Positions 27,601 to 36,216 of a stretch of 64,000 nt of DNA are shown piece after piece. The notes below the pieces were generated by a model that saw nothing but the letters and a program-made list of their open reading frames with translations, was not told where the DNA came from and did not search any database. The stretch covers positions 1 to 64,000 of the forward strand of contig DAIDHD010000005.1 in assembly GCA_027459765.1 (NCBI GenBank). The letters are read 5' to 3'. This DNA comes from Gammaproteobacteria bacterium. GTDB lineage: Bacteria; Pseudomonadota; Gammaproteobacteria; Steroidobacterales; Steroidobacteraceae. Each line of letters opens with the position of its first letter. Positions within the stretch are counted from its first letter, which is position 1. The position numbers and the translations under genes are program-made.

Positions 27601-30059
27601 AGATCGTGGGGGGCCGGCTGGCCGGAACGCTTGCGCAGGTAATCCCGTATCTCCGCGAGGTGATTCGCGGTCTCCTTGCTGTAGATATCGTGCAGCGCCG
27701 GGTCCATGACCGGCGCGGCAGCCGAGGCGGGAGCCGGCGCCGCGGGGACCGCACCGGGTGCGGCGCGTGCGGCGGTGACGGAGCTCTCCGCAGCGGCGAG
27801 GTCCTCGGGCGCGAGCGTCGGCGGGCTCTCCTCCTCCAGACGGCCTTCCGCATAGGCGAAGGCGCGCCGGATGAGCGGTTCGGCCGCAGCCACGGGCGCC
27901 CGCCCCGATTCGAGCTGCTCGACCAGTTGCGGCAGCAGCGCAACGGCCTGGCGCAGCAGCGCCATCATCCCCGGGGTGCGCGACCGGGTCTTGTCGATGA
28001 TGCGATTGAGGAGGTTCTCGATCGACCACGCGAACTCGCCGATGGACCTCGCCCCCACCATGCGACCGCTGCCCTTGAGCGTGTGGAAGCTGCGGCGGAT
28101 CACCGCCAGCGAATCCAGATCCAGCGGGTTCTGGTCCCACGCGGGGAAGCTCTTGTCGATGGAGGCGATCTCCTCGCGGGCCTCCTCGATGAACAGCTCC
28201 AGGAACTGCGGATCCACGGCTTCGGCCGCCGGCGGGGGCACCACCACGGTCGACATCGCCGCCGGCGCGGGCTCGATCGCGAGGGTGGCCTGGGGATCGA
28301 TCTTGACCGTCTGAGCGAGGTCCGCGGCCGACGGCTCCAGCGCCGGTACCCGCGACAGCGCATCCTCGGTGAGCGCCTTGATGCACCCTTCCGCATTGTC
28401 CAGCATGTACCAGGGATCGTTGCGTCCGTTCTGCAACGTCTCCATGTAGTACTCGATGCTGACGATGGCGTCGGCGATGCGCTCGAGACGCGCCGAGTCC
28501 GGCGGCGGTGCGCCGGGCTCGACGAGCTTGCGTACCTGCGCGCCGATCCCTTCCATGATCTCCACGGCGCGCATCTTGCCGAGCATCAGCAGGCCGGCCG
28601 TGATTCCGCGCAGCAGCTGCGGCACGGTGTCGAGCCCCTGCGGCGCCGAGTCGCCGGGCTTCTGTACCACGACCGACACGGCTTCCTTGATGCGCGCGAG
28701 ATTGACGATGCACTCGCGCAGCACCGCCTCGCTCACCTGGCGGAATTCGACGTCCTGCTCCGTGGCGCCGCGATCGCCTGCGGCGCCCTCCACTGGCAGG
28801 ATCAGCCGCACGAGCTGGTCGTCGAGGCTGTCCTCGACGGACAGCAGCACGCCGGCCATCTTGACGAGCGCGGCTTCGGAGGGCGTGTTGCCGTCGCCGA
28901 GCACCGCGGCCAGGTCGGCCACCTCCTGCTGCACGCGCTGTCGCAGCTCACCGAGACCGAGAACCCCGAGCGTATCGCTGATCTTCTTCAGCAGTTCGAG
29001 CTGCGGCAGCAATTCATCGCCGCGTCCACCACCCCGGCGCACGAAGATGTCGAGGACGTCCTTGACCTTCGAGAGGTCTTCCTTGATGGCGGCGGCGACC
29101 GTGCGCATGAGCTTCACGCTCGGCGCCGACAGGTTCTCGCGCTCCTGCTCGACGGTGTCGTCCGCGGGCAGCAATTCCGACAGCTTGAAGGACGCGCGCA
29201 CCGCGCCGACGCGGCCGCCGCTGACCGAGGCGCGGGCCACGTAATAGAGGAGATTGTTCAGCAGGTCGAGCGGCGGATCCTCTCCGTAGCGTGCTTCGCC
29301 GAGCTGGTAGAGCCGCTTGAGCTGGCGGTCGGCCTGTCCGAGAAGCCGCTTCAGGGTGGCGCTCGCCTCGAGGCCGTTGGCGCGCAACGCCTCCAGCACG
29401 GCGCCCGCGACCCACCAGAGCTGGAACACCGGCTGGGTGGTGGCGACCTGTTCGAGCTTCTCGGCCACCTTGGCCATGATCTCGAGGTGTTGCAGCGGAC
29501 GCTCGCCGCGGAGGTAGCCGAGAAGTCCGATCTGGAAGCGCGGACGCAGGCGCCGCGCCCACTGGACCACCGAGATCGCCGGCTCGCCTCGGGGCTGCGG
29601 CTGGGGCTGCGCCGGTTGGTCCGAGCGCAAATTGAGCAGCAAGAGCGTGCCTTCCGACAACAACGGACTGCCGCGAACCGCGCGCAGATCGTTGAGCAAC
29701 GGCAACAGCACCAGCGCGAGATCGCGGCCGCCCGACAGCACGCGTTCCAGGTAGGTCGGCAGCTGGACCATCGCCCGCATCAGCGCGTCGAGACCCTCGA
29801 TGCGCCGCTTCTGGTCGTGCCCGGAGGCGAGCAGGTACAGGGTGACGTGCTCCATCTCCTCGGCGAGCAGGGCGGCGCCGTAGACCTCCACCATGCGCAG
29901 CACGCCGTGCGCGAGGTGCAGTTCGGTGGCGCACTTCTCCAGCAGCGCCGACTGGTCCGGATGCTCGGCATATGCCTCGAGCGCGGCGCGAGCCTCGTTG
30001 AGGGTCGCCGCGAGCTCCTTGGCGACCACGTGCAGAGTCTGGGAACTGATGTCCGTCAT
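24639..30059 (-). CDS. chpA: Chemosensory hybrid histidine kinase ChpA
   Basis: Central CheA-type kinase of the type IV pilus chemosensory system, 1806 residues. The N-terminal third resembles FimL and has one histidine-bearing helix (LHLAHGVLRMV). Three clear Hpt domains follow, with FHTLKGSGRMVG (~655), IHTLSGSSKMAD (~828) and LHTLKGGARMAG (~1034). Next come A/P-rich linkers, a dimerisation region, the ATPase domain with HMLRNAVVHGIE (~1390) and glycine boxes, a CheW domain, and a C-terminal receiver (VVDDS, phospho-acceptor D in IILLDIEMPRMDG, about 1680-1800). Phosphate likely passes to PilG and PilH. It lies 24 bases after pilJ, with no pilK gene between. Confidence 0.96.
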   Translation of the reverse strand: MTDISSQTLHVVAKELAATLNEARAALEAYAEHPDQSALLEKCATELHLAHGVLRMVEVYGAALLAEEMEHVTLYLLASGHDQKRRIEGLDALMRAMVQLPTYLERVLSGGRDLALVLLPLLNDLRAVRGSPLLSEGTLLLLNLRSDQPAQPQPQPRGEPAISVVQWARRLRPRFQIGLLGYLRGERPLQHLEIMAKVAEKLEQVATTQPVFQLWWVAGAVLEALRANGLEASATLKRLLGQADRQLKRLYQLGEARYGEDPPLDLLNNLLYYVARASVSGGRVGAVRASFKLSELLPADDTVEQERENLSAPSVKLMRTVAAAIKEDLSKVKDVLDIFVRRGGGRGDELLPQLELLKKISDTLGVLGLGELRQRVQQEVADLAAVLGDGNTPSEAALVKMAGVLLSVEDSLDDQLVRLILPVEGAAGDRGATEQDVEFRQVSEAVLRECIVNLARIKEAVSVVVQKPGDSAPQGLDTVPQLLRGITAGLLMLGKMRAVEIMEGIGAQVRKLVEPGAPPPDSARLERIADAIVSIEYYMETLQNGRNDPWYMLDNAEGCIKALTEDALSRVPALEPSAADLAQTVKIDPQATLAIEPAPAAMSTVVVPPPAAEAVDPQFLELFIEEAREEIASIDKSFPAWDQNPLDLDSLAVIRRSFHTLKGSGRMVGARSIGEFAWSIENLLNRIIDKTRSRTPGMMALLRQAVALLPQLVEQLESGRAPVAAAEPLIRRAFAYAEGRLEEESPPTLAPEDLAAAESSVTAARAAPGAVPAAPAPASAAAPVMDPALHDIYSKETANHLAEIRDYLRKRSGQPAPHDLPEGVYRAIHTLSGSSKMADARHGIRVAEPLNHYMRKVFDSGRGLSDEGLAVLGESVQAIDNVVAHINESTAFFSDQPRLLERIVRLERELDAELAHAAIDTSASAVLATPAALAAAAPEEHVPAAFAAPAAEDAVFVPQARVDEEPPVGEEAPDVAQAPVTEEAAAVEEFDQEIAAIFSEEATEILEAAEASLSAWNHDRRDRDRVAELQRQLHTLKGGARMAGITAMGNLSHELESLVIRIDGGLMPADEQVFSVLQTSLDELARMRDQVSAGRMPAPVAALLARIRALTLGEAALAPAPPAAAVATPAPASPAPASPAAAVASLAEAAAEDAAPTLDAVAPQVEASEGVSEDSAPTLDVSSALPLPGRESAPAERVEMARVDADLLDTMLNNAGEVSIFRARLDQQVNSIDFNLAELARTVTRLKDQLRRLEIETESQVLNRHQDEAPHRGDFDPLELDRYSSLQQFSRALAETSGDVASIQALLETLTREAQNLLTQQARVITELQNSLMRTRMVPFQRHVQRLSRLVRQAANDTGKRAELHVVGAAAELDRQMLERMVPPLEHMLRNAVVHGIEAPQRRASAGKPAVGRITVSLERDGAEIVIVVTDDGGGIDVRLIRDKAVALGLIDAQARLTDEEAMQLILEPGFSTAGQLTQAAGRGVGMDVVATEVKKLGGGLFIESTPGHGSRFTIRLPFTLAISQALIVRTGEEVYALPLATVEGVVRLPRNIVVRQLAKDAPPFEYGGQRYRFQHLGSFVGLGPTRMPDSDVSMSVVLIRAGEHSTALVADELVGSREIVVKSLGPQISGIRGIAGATILGDGRIVVILDMGSLVRSEWRARPSDNVHDSRDRRHVALVVDDSITVRRVTQRLLERNGLRVLTAKDGMDAVSLLQEQRPDIILLDIEMPRMDGYELAAHVRNDPRLKDIPIVMITSRVSEKHRARAIELGVDDYLGKPYQEHQLLDAIEPLINRRADAARAAPHV
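26641..26670. repeat. 15-bp tandem duplication in the chpA linker
   Basis: Two identical copies of gccggtgaagcgggc lie head to tail and are read on the minus strand as an alanine/proline/serine linker between the third Hpt region and the kinase core. The frame is preserved, so linker length may vary between relatives by slippage. Confidence 0.85.
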
Positions 30060-30083
30060 GTCGTTGATCTTGGGCGGGCGCCC

Positions 30084-32156
30084 TCAGGCGCCGATACCGC
30101 TCGCCTTGCGCATCTGGCCCGTCGCACCGGTGTCTGGAGCCTCGGCCAGGGCCTTGAGGCGCGTCGAGGTGGCGCCGACGGTCGTGGTCGTGCCGCCGCC
30201 GTAGTCCGGCAGCCTGAAGCCGGCGACCGACTTGCGCAGCTGGGCCGACAGGGCGGCGAGTTTCGCGACCGACGCCGACGTCGAGGTGGAGGCATCGGCC
30301 GTCTGCGAGGAGATCTCGCGCACCACCTGCATGTTCTTGGAGACGTTGCCCGAGGCGAGCGCCTGCTGCCGGGCGCTGGCCGAGATGTTCTGCACCAGAC
30401 TCGCGATCTGGTTGGAGACCTGCTCGATCTCCTCGAGCGCGGCGCCCGCATTCTCGGCGAGGAGCGCGCCGCCGACCACGTCGGTGGTGCTGCGCTCCAT
30501 GGACACCACGGCTTCGTTGGTGTCGGTCTGAATCGTGCGCACCAGGACCTCGATCTGCTTGGTCGCGTTCGCGGCACGTTCGGCGAGTCGCTGCACCTCG
30601 TCGGCCACGACCGCGAAGCCGCGCCCGGCCTCGCCCGCCATGGACGCCTGGATCGATGCGTTCAGCGCCAGGATGTTGGTCTGCTCGGCGATGTCGTTGA
30701 TCAACTCCACGATGTTGCCGATCTCCTGGGAACTCTCTCCCAGGCGCTTGATCCGCTTGCTCGTCTCCTGGATGGTCTCGCGGATCGCGTTCATGCCGTC
30801 GATGGTTCGACGCACCGCGTCGCCGCCCTTGTGGGCGACGTCCACCGAGTGTCGCGCCACGTCGGCGCACCGCTCGGAGTTGCCCGAAACCTCCTCGATG
30901 GAGGCGGCCATGTCCGCCATGGACTCGCTGGCCGAGGAGATCTGCCGCGACAGCGATCCGCTGGCCTTCGCCATGTGCGCCGCGGCGGATTGCGTCTGCC
31001 GTGCGGCACCGTCCAGCTGGATGGCGCTGTCGTTGATGGTCACGACCAGATCGCGCAGCGCCTCGACCGCGTAGTTGATGGAATCGGCGATCGCTCCGGT
31101 GATGTCCTCGGTGACGGTCGCCTGCACCGTCAGGTCGCCGTCGGCCAGGCTCGACAGCTCGTCGAGCAGCCGCATGATGGCTTCCTGGTTGCGTTGATTC
31201 TCCCGCTCGCGCAACTCGGAGTGCCGGCGCGCCCCGAGCGACTTGGCGAACACCCAGTAGAGCGCCGCGAGCAGCGCCGCGGCGACGGCGAGCAGTGCGA
31301 TCACGGCATAGCGGGAGCCGTCACCGCCGCCCTCGGCGGAAGTGGCGGCCGGCGCTCCGGCTCGCGCGGTCAGTCCGGCGGCGGCGGCGCGCAGCGTGCG
31401 CGCGGCGGCCTGTCCCTTGCCGAGCGCGTCCGCGGCGGCGATCGCCCTGCGCACGCTCTGCGCGAATTGTTGGTTGCCCTGTACGGCAACCTTGAGGCGC
31501 TCGGTCGCATCGGCGCCCGTCACGCGCGAGAGCGCGAGGCCCGACTCCTCGCCGGACAGGCCACGCATCACCTGGCCGAGGAACTCCAGGCCGTCGGCGA
31601 GCCGCTGCGCCGCCGGACCGGGATCACTGGTGCCGCCCGCCAGGCCCGCCAGTTCCTGCTGGATGCGCTGCACCGTGATCTCGAAGCGCTCCAGGTAGCG
31701 GCTCATGCCGTCGAGATTCTTCACGCCCACTGCGCTCGCGACGTCGCCGAGCTCGGACAGCAGCTTCGGTGCGAGCTCGCGCGTCTCGCGGTTCGCCCCT
31801 TGCACGGCCTCGACCGCGGGGCGCGTGCGCGCGATGGTCGCGGCGGCGTCTGCGAGGCGGCTCCAGTCCGCATCGCCGGCGAGCTTCGCGTCACCCACGG
31901 CGCCGCGCAGAGCATCCAGGCTCGCGACGCTACGGTGCAGCGCGTCGAAGGCGGCCGAGTCGCCGCGCAGCGCATTGTCGGCCTCCAGAGGCATGCGCTG
32001 GGCGAGCAACGCGAGCTGCCCGGCGGGGTCGGCGACGGGGGCACCGGGCCGCGAGAACCAGGCGATGACGCCCGCGGCCGCGAGGCACAGGAGCGCACAC
32101 GCCGCGAGCGCGGGAGCGAGATGGGACTTGGGACTCGATTCGGGTTGCTTGTTCAT
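30084..32156 (-). CDS. pilJ: Methyl-accepting chemotaxis protein PilJ
   Basis: Membrane receptor of the pilus chemosensory system. Transmembrane helices at about residues 14-34 and 277-298 flank a periplasmic region of roughly 240 helical residues (PilJ-type sensor). A HAMP-like region and a long cytoplasmic coiled coil follow; the signalling tip is NDIAEQTNILALNASIQA and GEAGRGFAVVADEV. 690 residues, close to Pseudomonas PilJ. In Pseudomonas it senses pilus engagement through PilA contact. The ATG is preceded by pilI after a 19-base gap. Confidence 0.95.
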   Translation of the reverse strand: MNKQPESSPKSHLAPALAACALLCLAAAGVIAWFSRPGAPVADPAGQLALLAQRMPLEADNALRGDSAAFDALHRSVASLDALRGAVGDAKLAGDADWSRLADAAATIARTRPAVEAVQGANRETRELAPKLLSELGDVASAVGVKNLDGMSRYLERFEITVQRIQQELAGLAGGTSDPGPAAQRLADGLEFLGQVMRGLSGEESGLALSRVTGADATERLKVAVQGNQQFAQSVRRAIAAADALGKGQAAARTLRAAAAGLTARAGAPAATSAEGGGDGSRYAVIALLAVAAALLAALYWVFAKSLGARRHSELRERENQRNQEAIMRLLDELSSLADGDLTVQATVTEDITGAIADSINYAVEALRDLVVTINDSAIQLDGAARQTQSAAAHMAKASGSLSRQISSASESMADMAASIEEVSGNSERCADVARHSVDVAHKGGDAVRRTIDGMNAIRETIQETSKRIKRLGESSQEIGNIVELINDIAEQTNILALNASIQASMAGEAGRGFAVVADEVQRLAERAANATKQIEVLVRTIQTDTNEAVVSMERSTTDVVGGALLAENAGAALEEIEQVSNQIASLVQNISASARQQALASGNVSKNMQVVREISSQTADASTSTSASVAKLAALSAQLRKSVAGFRLPDYGGGTTTTVGATSTRLKALAEAPDTGATGQMRKASGIGA

Positions 32157-32175
32157 GGCGGGGTACCGGCGGCGC

Positions 32176-32754
32176 TCAACTGGCCGCCTGCAGGAAGCTC
32201 TGACTCTCCACCAAACTCTTGAGACTGAGGACCGGCCAGACCTCGCCGCCGCGGCGAAATGCGCCGGCCAGGTAGCTGTCGCAACGAATCACGGTCGGCG
32301 GCGCGTCGGCGTCGAACTCGGCCTCGCCGAACCGTCGGAAGCCGAACACCTCGTCGACCACGAGCCCGGCCGGGATCTCGCGCGAGCTGATCACCAGCAC
32401 CCGGGTGTTGCGGCCGACGGCGGCCGCGCCGCTGCCGAGGAACTGGCGCAGATCGATCATCGGCAACAACTGGCCGCGCACGTTGGCGAGCCCCTTCACC
32501 CAGGACTTGGCCCCGGGAATCCGGGTCACGGCGGCGGGATAGCCGAGAACCTCGCGGGTCTCCTCGCGCGCCACCAGGAAAGTCTCGCCGCCCATGCGGA
32601 ACGCAATTCCCACCCACTCGCGGCCGTCGGCCGCGTCCTGGGCGCCGCTCGCCGCGCTGCCGCGGCTGCGCCGTTCGAGTTCCTTGAGCAACTCGAAGGG
32701 GCGGTCGCGCAGGCTGCGCAGATTGGCGTCCGTTGCGCCCGTCGCGCCCGTCAT
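32176..32754 (-). CDS. pilI: CheW-like adaptor PilI
   Basis: Links PilJ to ChpA. One CheW domain (WVGIAFRMGGETFLVAREET, WVKGLANVRGQLLPMIDLR, GLVVDEVFGFRRF) after a ~45-residue polar N-terminus. 192 residues. Its ATG overlaps the pilH stop by 4 bases (ATGA), so PilH and PilI are translationally coupled. Confidence 0.94.
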   Translation of the reverse strand: MTGATGATDANLRSLRDRPFELLKELERRSRGSAASGAQDAADGREWVGIAFRMGGETFLVAREETREVLGYPAAVTRIPGAKSWVKGLANVRGQLLPMIDLRQFLGSGAAAVGRNTRVLVISSREIPAGLVVDEVFGFRRFGEAEFDADAPPTVIRCDSYLAGAFRRGGEVWPVLSLKSLVESQSFLQAAS

Positions 32755-33116
32755 GAGGCCAGCGCGGCCTGCGCCTTCTCCACCAGTACCTGAGCGGAAA
32801 CCGGCTTGACCAGATAGTCCACTGCGCCCTGGCGCAGTCCCCAGACCCGATCCGTCTCCTGTCCCTTGGTGGTGACCATGATGATCGGGATGAGGCGCGT
32901 TTCCGGATCGTTGACCAGCATGCGCGTCGCCTGGTACCCGTTGACGCCGGGCATCACGATGTCCATGAAGATGAGGTCGGGCTTCATGGCCTTGGCCTTG
33001 CGCACGCCTTCTTCGCCGTTCTCGGCCGCGGCGGTCTTGAAGCCGTGCTTCTCGAGCGCTTTCTGCATGACGAACACCTCGGTGGGAGAGTCGTCTACGA
33101 TCAGGATGAGTGGCAT
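32751..33116 (-). CDS. pilH: Response regulator PilH
   Basis: Single-domain CheY-like receiver (121 residues) of the pilus chemosensory system. DDS at 8-10, phospho-acceptor D in LIFMDIVMPG (~52), T/S in IMVTTK and K in YLVKPVS are intact. In Pseudomonas PilH acts against PilG and is thought to favour retraction. It lies 15 bases after pilG and overlaps pilI. Confidence 0.94.
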   Translation of the reverse strand: MPLILIVDDSPTEVFVMQKALEKHGFKTAAAENGEEGVRKAKAMKPDLIFMDIVMPGVNGYQATRMLVNDPETRLIPIIMVTTKGQETDRVWGLRQGAVDYLVKPVSAQVLVEKAQAALAS

Positions 33117-33131
33117 GCTCTCGTGTCTCCG

Positions 33132-33536
33132 TCACTTGCCGACGTGCGCTTCGATCGCACCGAGCAGTTCGTCCTTGGTGAACGGCTTGGTCAGGTAGTG
33201 TTCCGATCCGACGATGCGCCCCCGGGCGCGGTCGAACAGGCCGTCCTTGCTCGACAACATGATGACCGGTATCTGGCGGAACACCTTGTTGTGCTTGATG
33301 AGCGAACAGGTCTGATAGCCGTCGAGCCGGGGCATCATGATGTCCACGAACACGATGTCGGGCTGATGATCCGCGATCTTGGACAGGGCATCGAACCCGT
33401 CCACCGCGGTGAACACCTCGCAGCCCTCCTTGGTGAGCAACGTCTCGGCGGTGCGGCGGATGGTCTTGCTGTCGTCGATCACCAGGACCTTGAGGCCGGT
33501 GAGCTTGGGCTTGCCGTTGCTGATCATGCTCTCCAT
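33132..33536 (-). CDS. pilG: Response regulator PilG
   Basis: Receiver-only regulator thought to promote pilus extension. KVLVIDDSKTIRRTAETLL, phospho-acceptor D in IVFVDIMMPRLDGYQ, SSKDGLFD and YLTKPFTKDELL match PilG closely. The ATG at 33536 gives MESMISNGK; the ATG at 33527 with GGAG just upstream is an alternative. First gene of pilG-pilH-pilI-pilJ-chpA-chpC. The 199-base gap to divergent gshB must hold the operon promoter; I find no convincing consensus pair in it. Confidence 0.95.
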   Translation of the reverse strand: MESMISNGKPKLTGLKVLVIDDSKTIRRTAETLLTKEGCEVFTAVDGFDALSKIADHQPDIVFVDIMMPRLDGYQTCSLIKHNKVFRQIPVIMLSSKDGLFDRARGRIVGSEHYLTKPFTKDELLGAIEAHVGK

Positions 33537-33735
33537 GGACCCGATCCGCGGTTGCTCCAAAGGGGCGCGCGAGAAGCGCGTAGGTACCGGAATTACGTGA
33601 CTTTTTAACATATCCAGGGCACGCAAGCCACGTGTGCGGACGGGATTTCGCGGCAATATCGCCCGAACGACGGTGGCGTGGTTCACAGTTTCGCAAGACG
33701 GAGCCTGCGTCCCGCTTGGGCTACACTCTGCGGCG

Positions 33736-34713
33736 ATGTCCAACCAGAATCGCACCGCGCCACGGCGCCTCGTCGTCGTCATGGATCCGATCGCGGAAAT
33801 CAAGCCCGCCAAGGATTCGACGCTCGCCATCCTGCTCGCCGCACAGGCGCGCGGCTGGCAGCTTCGCTACGCCACCCAGGGGGACCTCTGGCTGCTCGAC
33901 GGCGTGGCGTTCGGCCGACTCTCGCCGCTCGAGGTCTTCGACGATGCCGCGCGCTGGTATGCGCTCGGCGCACCGGAGATCGCCGCTCTGGGCGAGTTCG
34001 ACGTGATCCTGATGCGCAAGGATCCGCCGTTCGACACCGAGTACGTGTACACCACCTACATCCTCGACCGCGCCAAGGAACAGGGCGCTTTCGTCTGCAA
34101 CGATCCGCGCGGCCTGCGCGACATGAACGAGAAGGTGTACACGGCGTGGTTCCCGGAGTGCTGCGCGCCCACCCTGATCACGCGCGACATGCGCGACATG
34201 GGGGATTTCCTCAGGCAGCACGGCAGGATCGTCTGCAAGCCGCTGCACGGCATGGGCGGCAGGTCGATCTTCGTGCTCGACCAGGGCGACAAGAACCGCA
34301 ACGTGATCTTCGAGACGCTCACGGACTACGGCCGGCGCTACGCCATCGTCCAGCGCTACCTGCCGGAGATCGTGACCGCCGGCGACTGCCGCATCATCCT
34401 CGTGGACGGCGAACCCATTCCATACGCACTGAAGCGCGTGCCCTCGGCGGAGGACAACCGCGGCAACCTCGCCGCCGGCGCGCGCGCCGAGAGCCGGCCG
34501 CTCAACGACCGCGATCGCTGGCTTTGCGGCGTCATCGGCCCGAAATTGCGTGACGCCGGCATGCTGTTCGTCGGCCTGGACGTGATCGGCGACTTCGTCA
34601 CCGAGATCAACGTCACCAGTCCGACCGGCATCCGCGAGCTCGACAAGAAGCACGGCCTGGACGTCGGCGGCGTCCTGATGGACGCCCTGGCCGCGCGCGT
34701 GGGCGGGGCGTGA
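33736..34713 (+). CDS. gshB: Glutathione synthetase
   Basis: ATP-grasp enzyme joining gamma-glutamylcysteine and glycine. The N-terminus VVVMDPIAEIKPAKDSTLAIL is diagnostic. Other motifs are MRKDPPFDTEYVYTTYIL, ADP/Mg-binding KPLHGMGGRSIFV and EINVTSPTGIRELD. 325 residues, normal length. A TACACT -10-like hexamer ends 8 bases before the ATG, so the leader may be very short. Divergent from pilG, as in Pseudomonas. Its stop overlaps the tonB start (GTGA). Confidence 0.95.
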   Translation: MSNQNRTAPRRLVVVMDPIAEIKPAKDSTLAILLAAQARGWQLRYATQGDLWLLDGVAFGRLSPLEVFDDAARWYALGAPEIAALGEFDVILMRKDPPFDTEYVYTTYILDRAKEQGAFVCNDPRGLRDMNEKVYTAWFPECCAPTLITRDMRDMGDFLRQHGRIVCKPLHGMGGRSIFVLDQGDKNRNVIFETLTDYGRRYAIVQRYLPEIVTAGDCRIILVDGEPIPYALKRVPSAEDNRGNLAAGARAESRPLNDRDRWLCGVIGPKLRDAGMLFVGLDVIGDFVTEINVTSPTGIRELDKKHGLDVGGVLMDALAARVGGA

Positions 34714-35648
34714 GCGGCGTATCTCCGGAACTGTCGTTCAAGTCCGGCCTGCCGCCGGCGCAGGACCGGATGTTGACCACCGGATTCCTCGCCGCGCTGG
34801 TGCACGCAGTCTTGATTCTCGGCGTCACGTTCGGCTACCAGCGCCACGGCGGTGACGGCGACGCAGCCGCGGGCCTGGAGGTGGTGCTGGTGAACGACCA
34901 GGCGCCTGCGGCCGCGGCCAACCCGAACGCGCCCTATCTCGCCCAGCGCAGCCAGCTGGGCTCGGGCAATTCGCGCGACGGTGCCCGCACGCTGATTCCA
35001 CGCTCTTCGCTCGCGCCGGTCGACAGCCCGGGCCTGCCCAACGGCGACGGTGCGGCGGCGGCGCAGGCCGCAGCCGCCACCGGCGCCGAGGAACTGGTGT
35101 CCAGCAGCGGCATGACGTCCAGGATCGTGTACTTTGCGACGCCGGCGACCGGGGCGGAGTCGGCCCGCATGCCGCTGCTGCTCGAAAGGCGCGCCGATCT
35201 CGGCATGACGCCGAACGACGACGGAGTCCAGCTGCGCGTGCGCGGCGAGGCCCGCAAGCAGCTGTGGATCGCGGCCGACACGCGCGAGTCGGAGGTCGCC
35301 GTGTACCTCAACGACTGGCGCCGCAAGATCGAGCGCGTGGGCACGGTGAACTTCCCGGACGTGGCTCGCCGCCGCGGCATGTCCGGCACACCGGTCATCG
35401 AAGTGACGATCGGCGCCACGGGCAGGCTGCTGGCGGCGACGGTGAAGCGCACCAGCGGCCACGCGGAACTCGACGAGGCCGCGCTGCGCATTCTCAAGCT
35501 CGCGGCGCCCTACGACCCCTTCCCTGCGCCGCTGGCGACGCGTCACGACGCCATCCGCATCGCCTACGAGTGGCAGTTCCTGGACGGCGCATCCGCCGGC
35601 TCGAGCGTGCTGTACGCTCCGCCCGCGACGCAGCCGCAGCCGCGGTGA
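34710..35648 (+). CDS. TonB-like energy transducer
   Basis: Inner-membrane protein with one helix (about residues 27-44), a proline/alanine/serine-rich periplasmic span and a C-terminal TonB domain (FPDVARRRGMSGTPVIEVTIGATGR, TSGHAELDEAALRIL). 312 residues. No exbB or exbD gene lies nearby, so it must share those partners or do another job. In Pseudomonas a TonB protein at this locus (TonB3) is needed for pilus assembly or twitching, which fits its place beside pilG. GTG start overlapping gshB by 4 bases. Confidence 0.88.
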   Translation: MSGVSPELSFKSGLPPAQDRMLTTGFLAALVHAVLILGVTFGYQRHGGDGDAAAGLEVVLVNDQAPAAAANPNAPYLAQRSQLGSGNSRDGARTLIPRSSLAPVDSPGLPNGDGAAAAQAAAATGAEELVSSSGMTSRIVYFATPATGAESARMPLLLERRADLGMTPNDDGVQLRVRGEARKQLWIAADTRESEVAVYLNDWRRKIERVGTVNFPDVARRRGMSGTPVIEVTIGATGRLLAATVKRTSGHAELDEAALRILKLAAPYDPFPAPLATRHDAIRIAYEWQFLDGASAGSSVLYAPPATQPQPR

Positions 35649-35652
35649 GCCC

Positions 35653-36216
35653 GTGAGCGCCGCCACCTACCTGTCGAATCAGCTGCTCATCGCCATGCCG
35701 GGAATGCAGGACCCGAACTTCTCGCAGACGGTAGCGCTGGTGTGCGAGCACGGCCCGCGCGGCGCGCTCGCCCTGGTGCTCAACCGGCCACTGGAGATGC
35801 GGCTGGGCGAGATCCTCGAACAGCTGGACATCCAGGCGCCGGATAGCGACCTGCGAGATCGCCTCGTGCTGCGCGGCGGACCGATGCGCACGGATCGCGG
35901 CTTCGTGATTCACCGCGCCTGCGGCGATTGGGACTCCACGCTCAAAGTGTCGGGCACGCTGCACGTCACCACGTCGCGCGACGTGCTGGCGGCAATCGCG
36001 CGGGGAGAGGACCCGCGTGACGCCGTGGTGGCGCTCGGCTACGCGGGCTGGGAGGGCGGCCAACTCGAGCAAGAGATCCGCGCCAACGTCTGGTTGAACG
36101 CGCCCGTCGCCGAGGAAATCATCTTCGACCTGCCTTTCGAGTCCCGCTGGCAGGCAGCCGGGCGTCTGCTGGGCGTCGACCTCGCACGCATCAGCCCCTT
36201 GAGCGGCCGTGCCTGA
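35653..36216 (+). CDS. yqgE: YqgE/AlgH family protein
   Basis: About 187 residues of the DUF179 family: LSNQLLIAMPGMQDPNFSQTVALVCEH, GALALVLNRPLEMRLGEIL, RGGPMRTDRGFVIH and GYAGWEGGQLEQEI are hallmark segments. Molecular role is not established; Pseudomonas AlgH was linked to alginate regulation. GTG start 4 bases after tonB. The end overlaps ruvX by 8 bases. Confidence 0.94.
   Translation: MSAATYLSNQLLIAMPGMQDPNFSQTVALVCEHGPRGALALVLNRPLEMRLGEILEQLDIQAPDSDLRDRLVLRGGPMRTDRGFVIHRACGDWDSTLKVSGTLHVTTSRDVLAAIARGEDPRDAVVALGYAGWEGGQLEQEIRANVWLNAPVAEEIIFDLPFESRWQAAGRLLGVDLARISPLSGRA

Noticed and set aside
27237-32222. A very long open frame on the plus strand opposite chpA and pilJ
   Set aside because: It is antisense to two clear, motif-rich genes, has the skewed R/H/A-rich composition of GC-rich shadow frames, and no recognisable domain.
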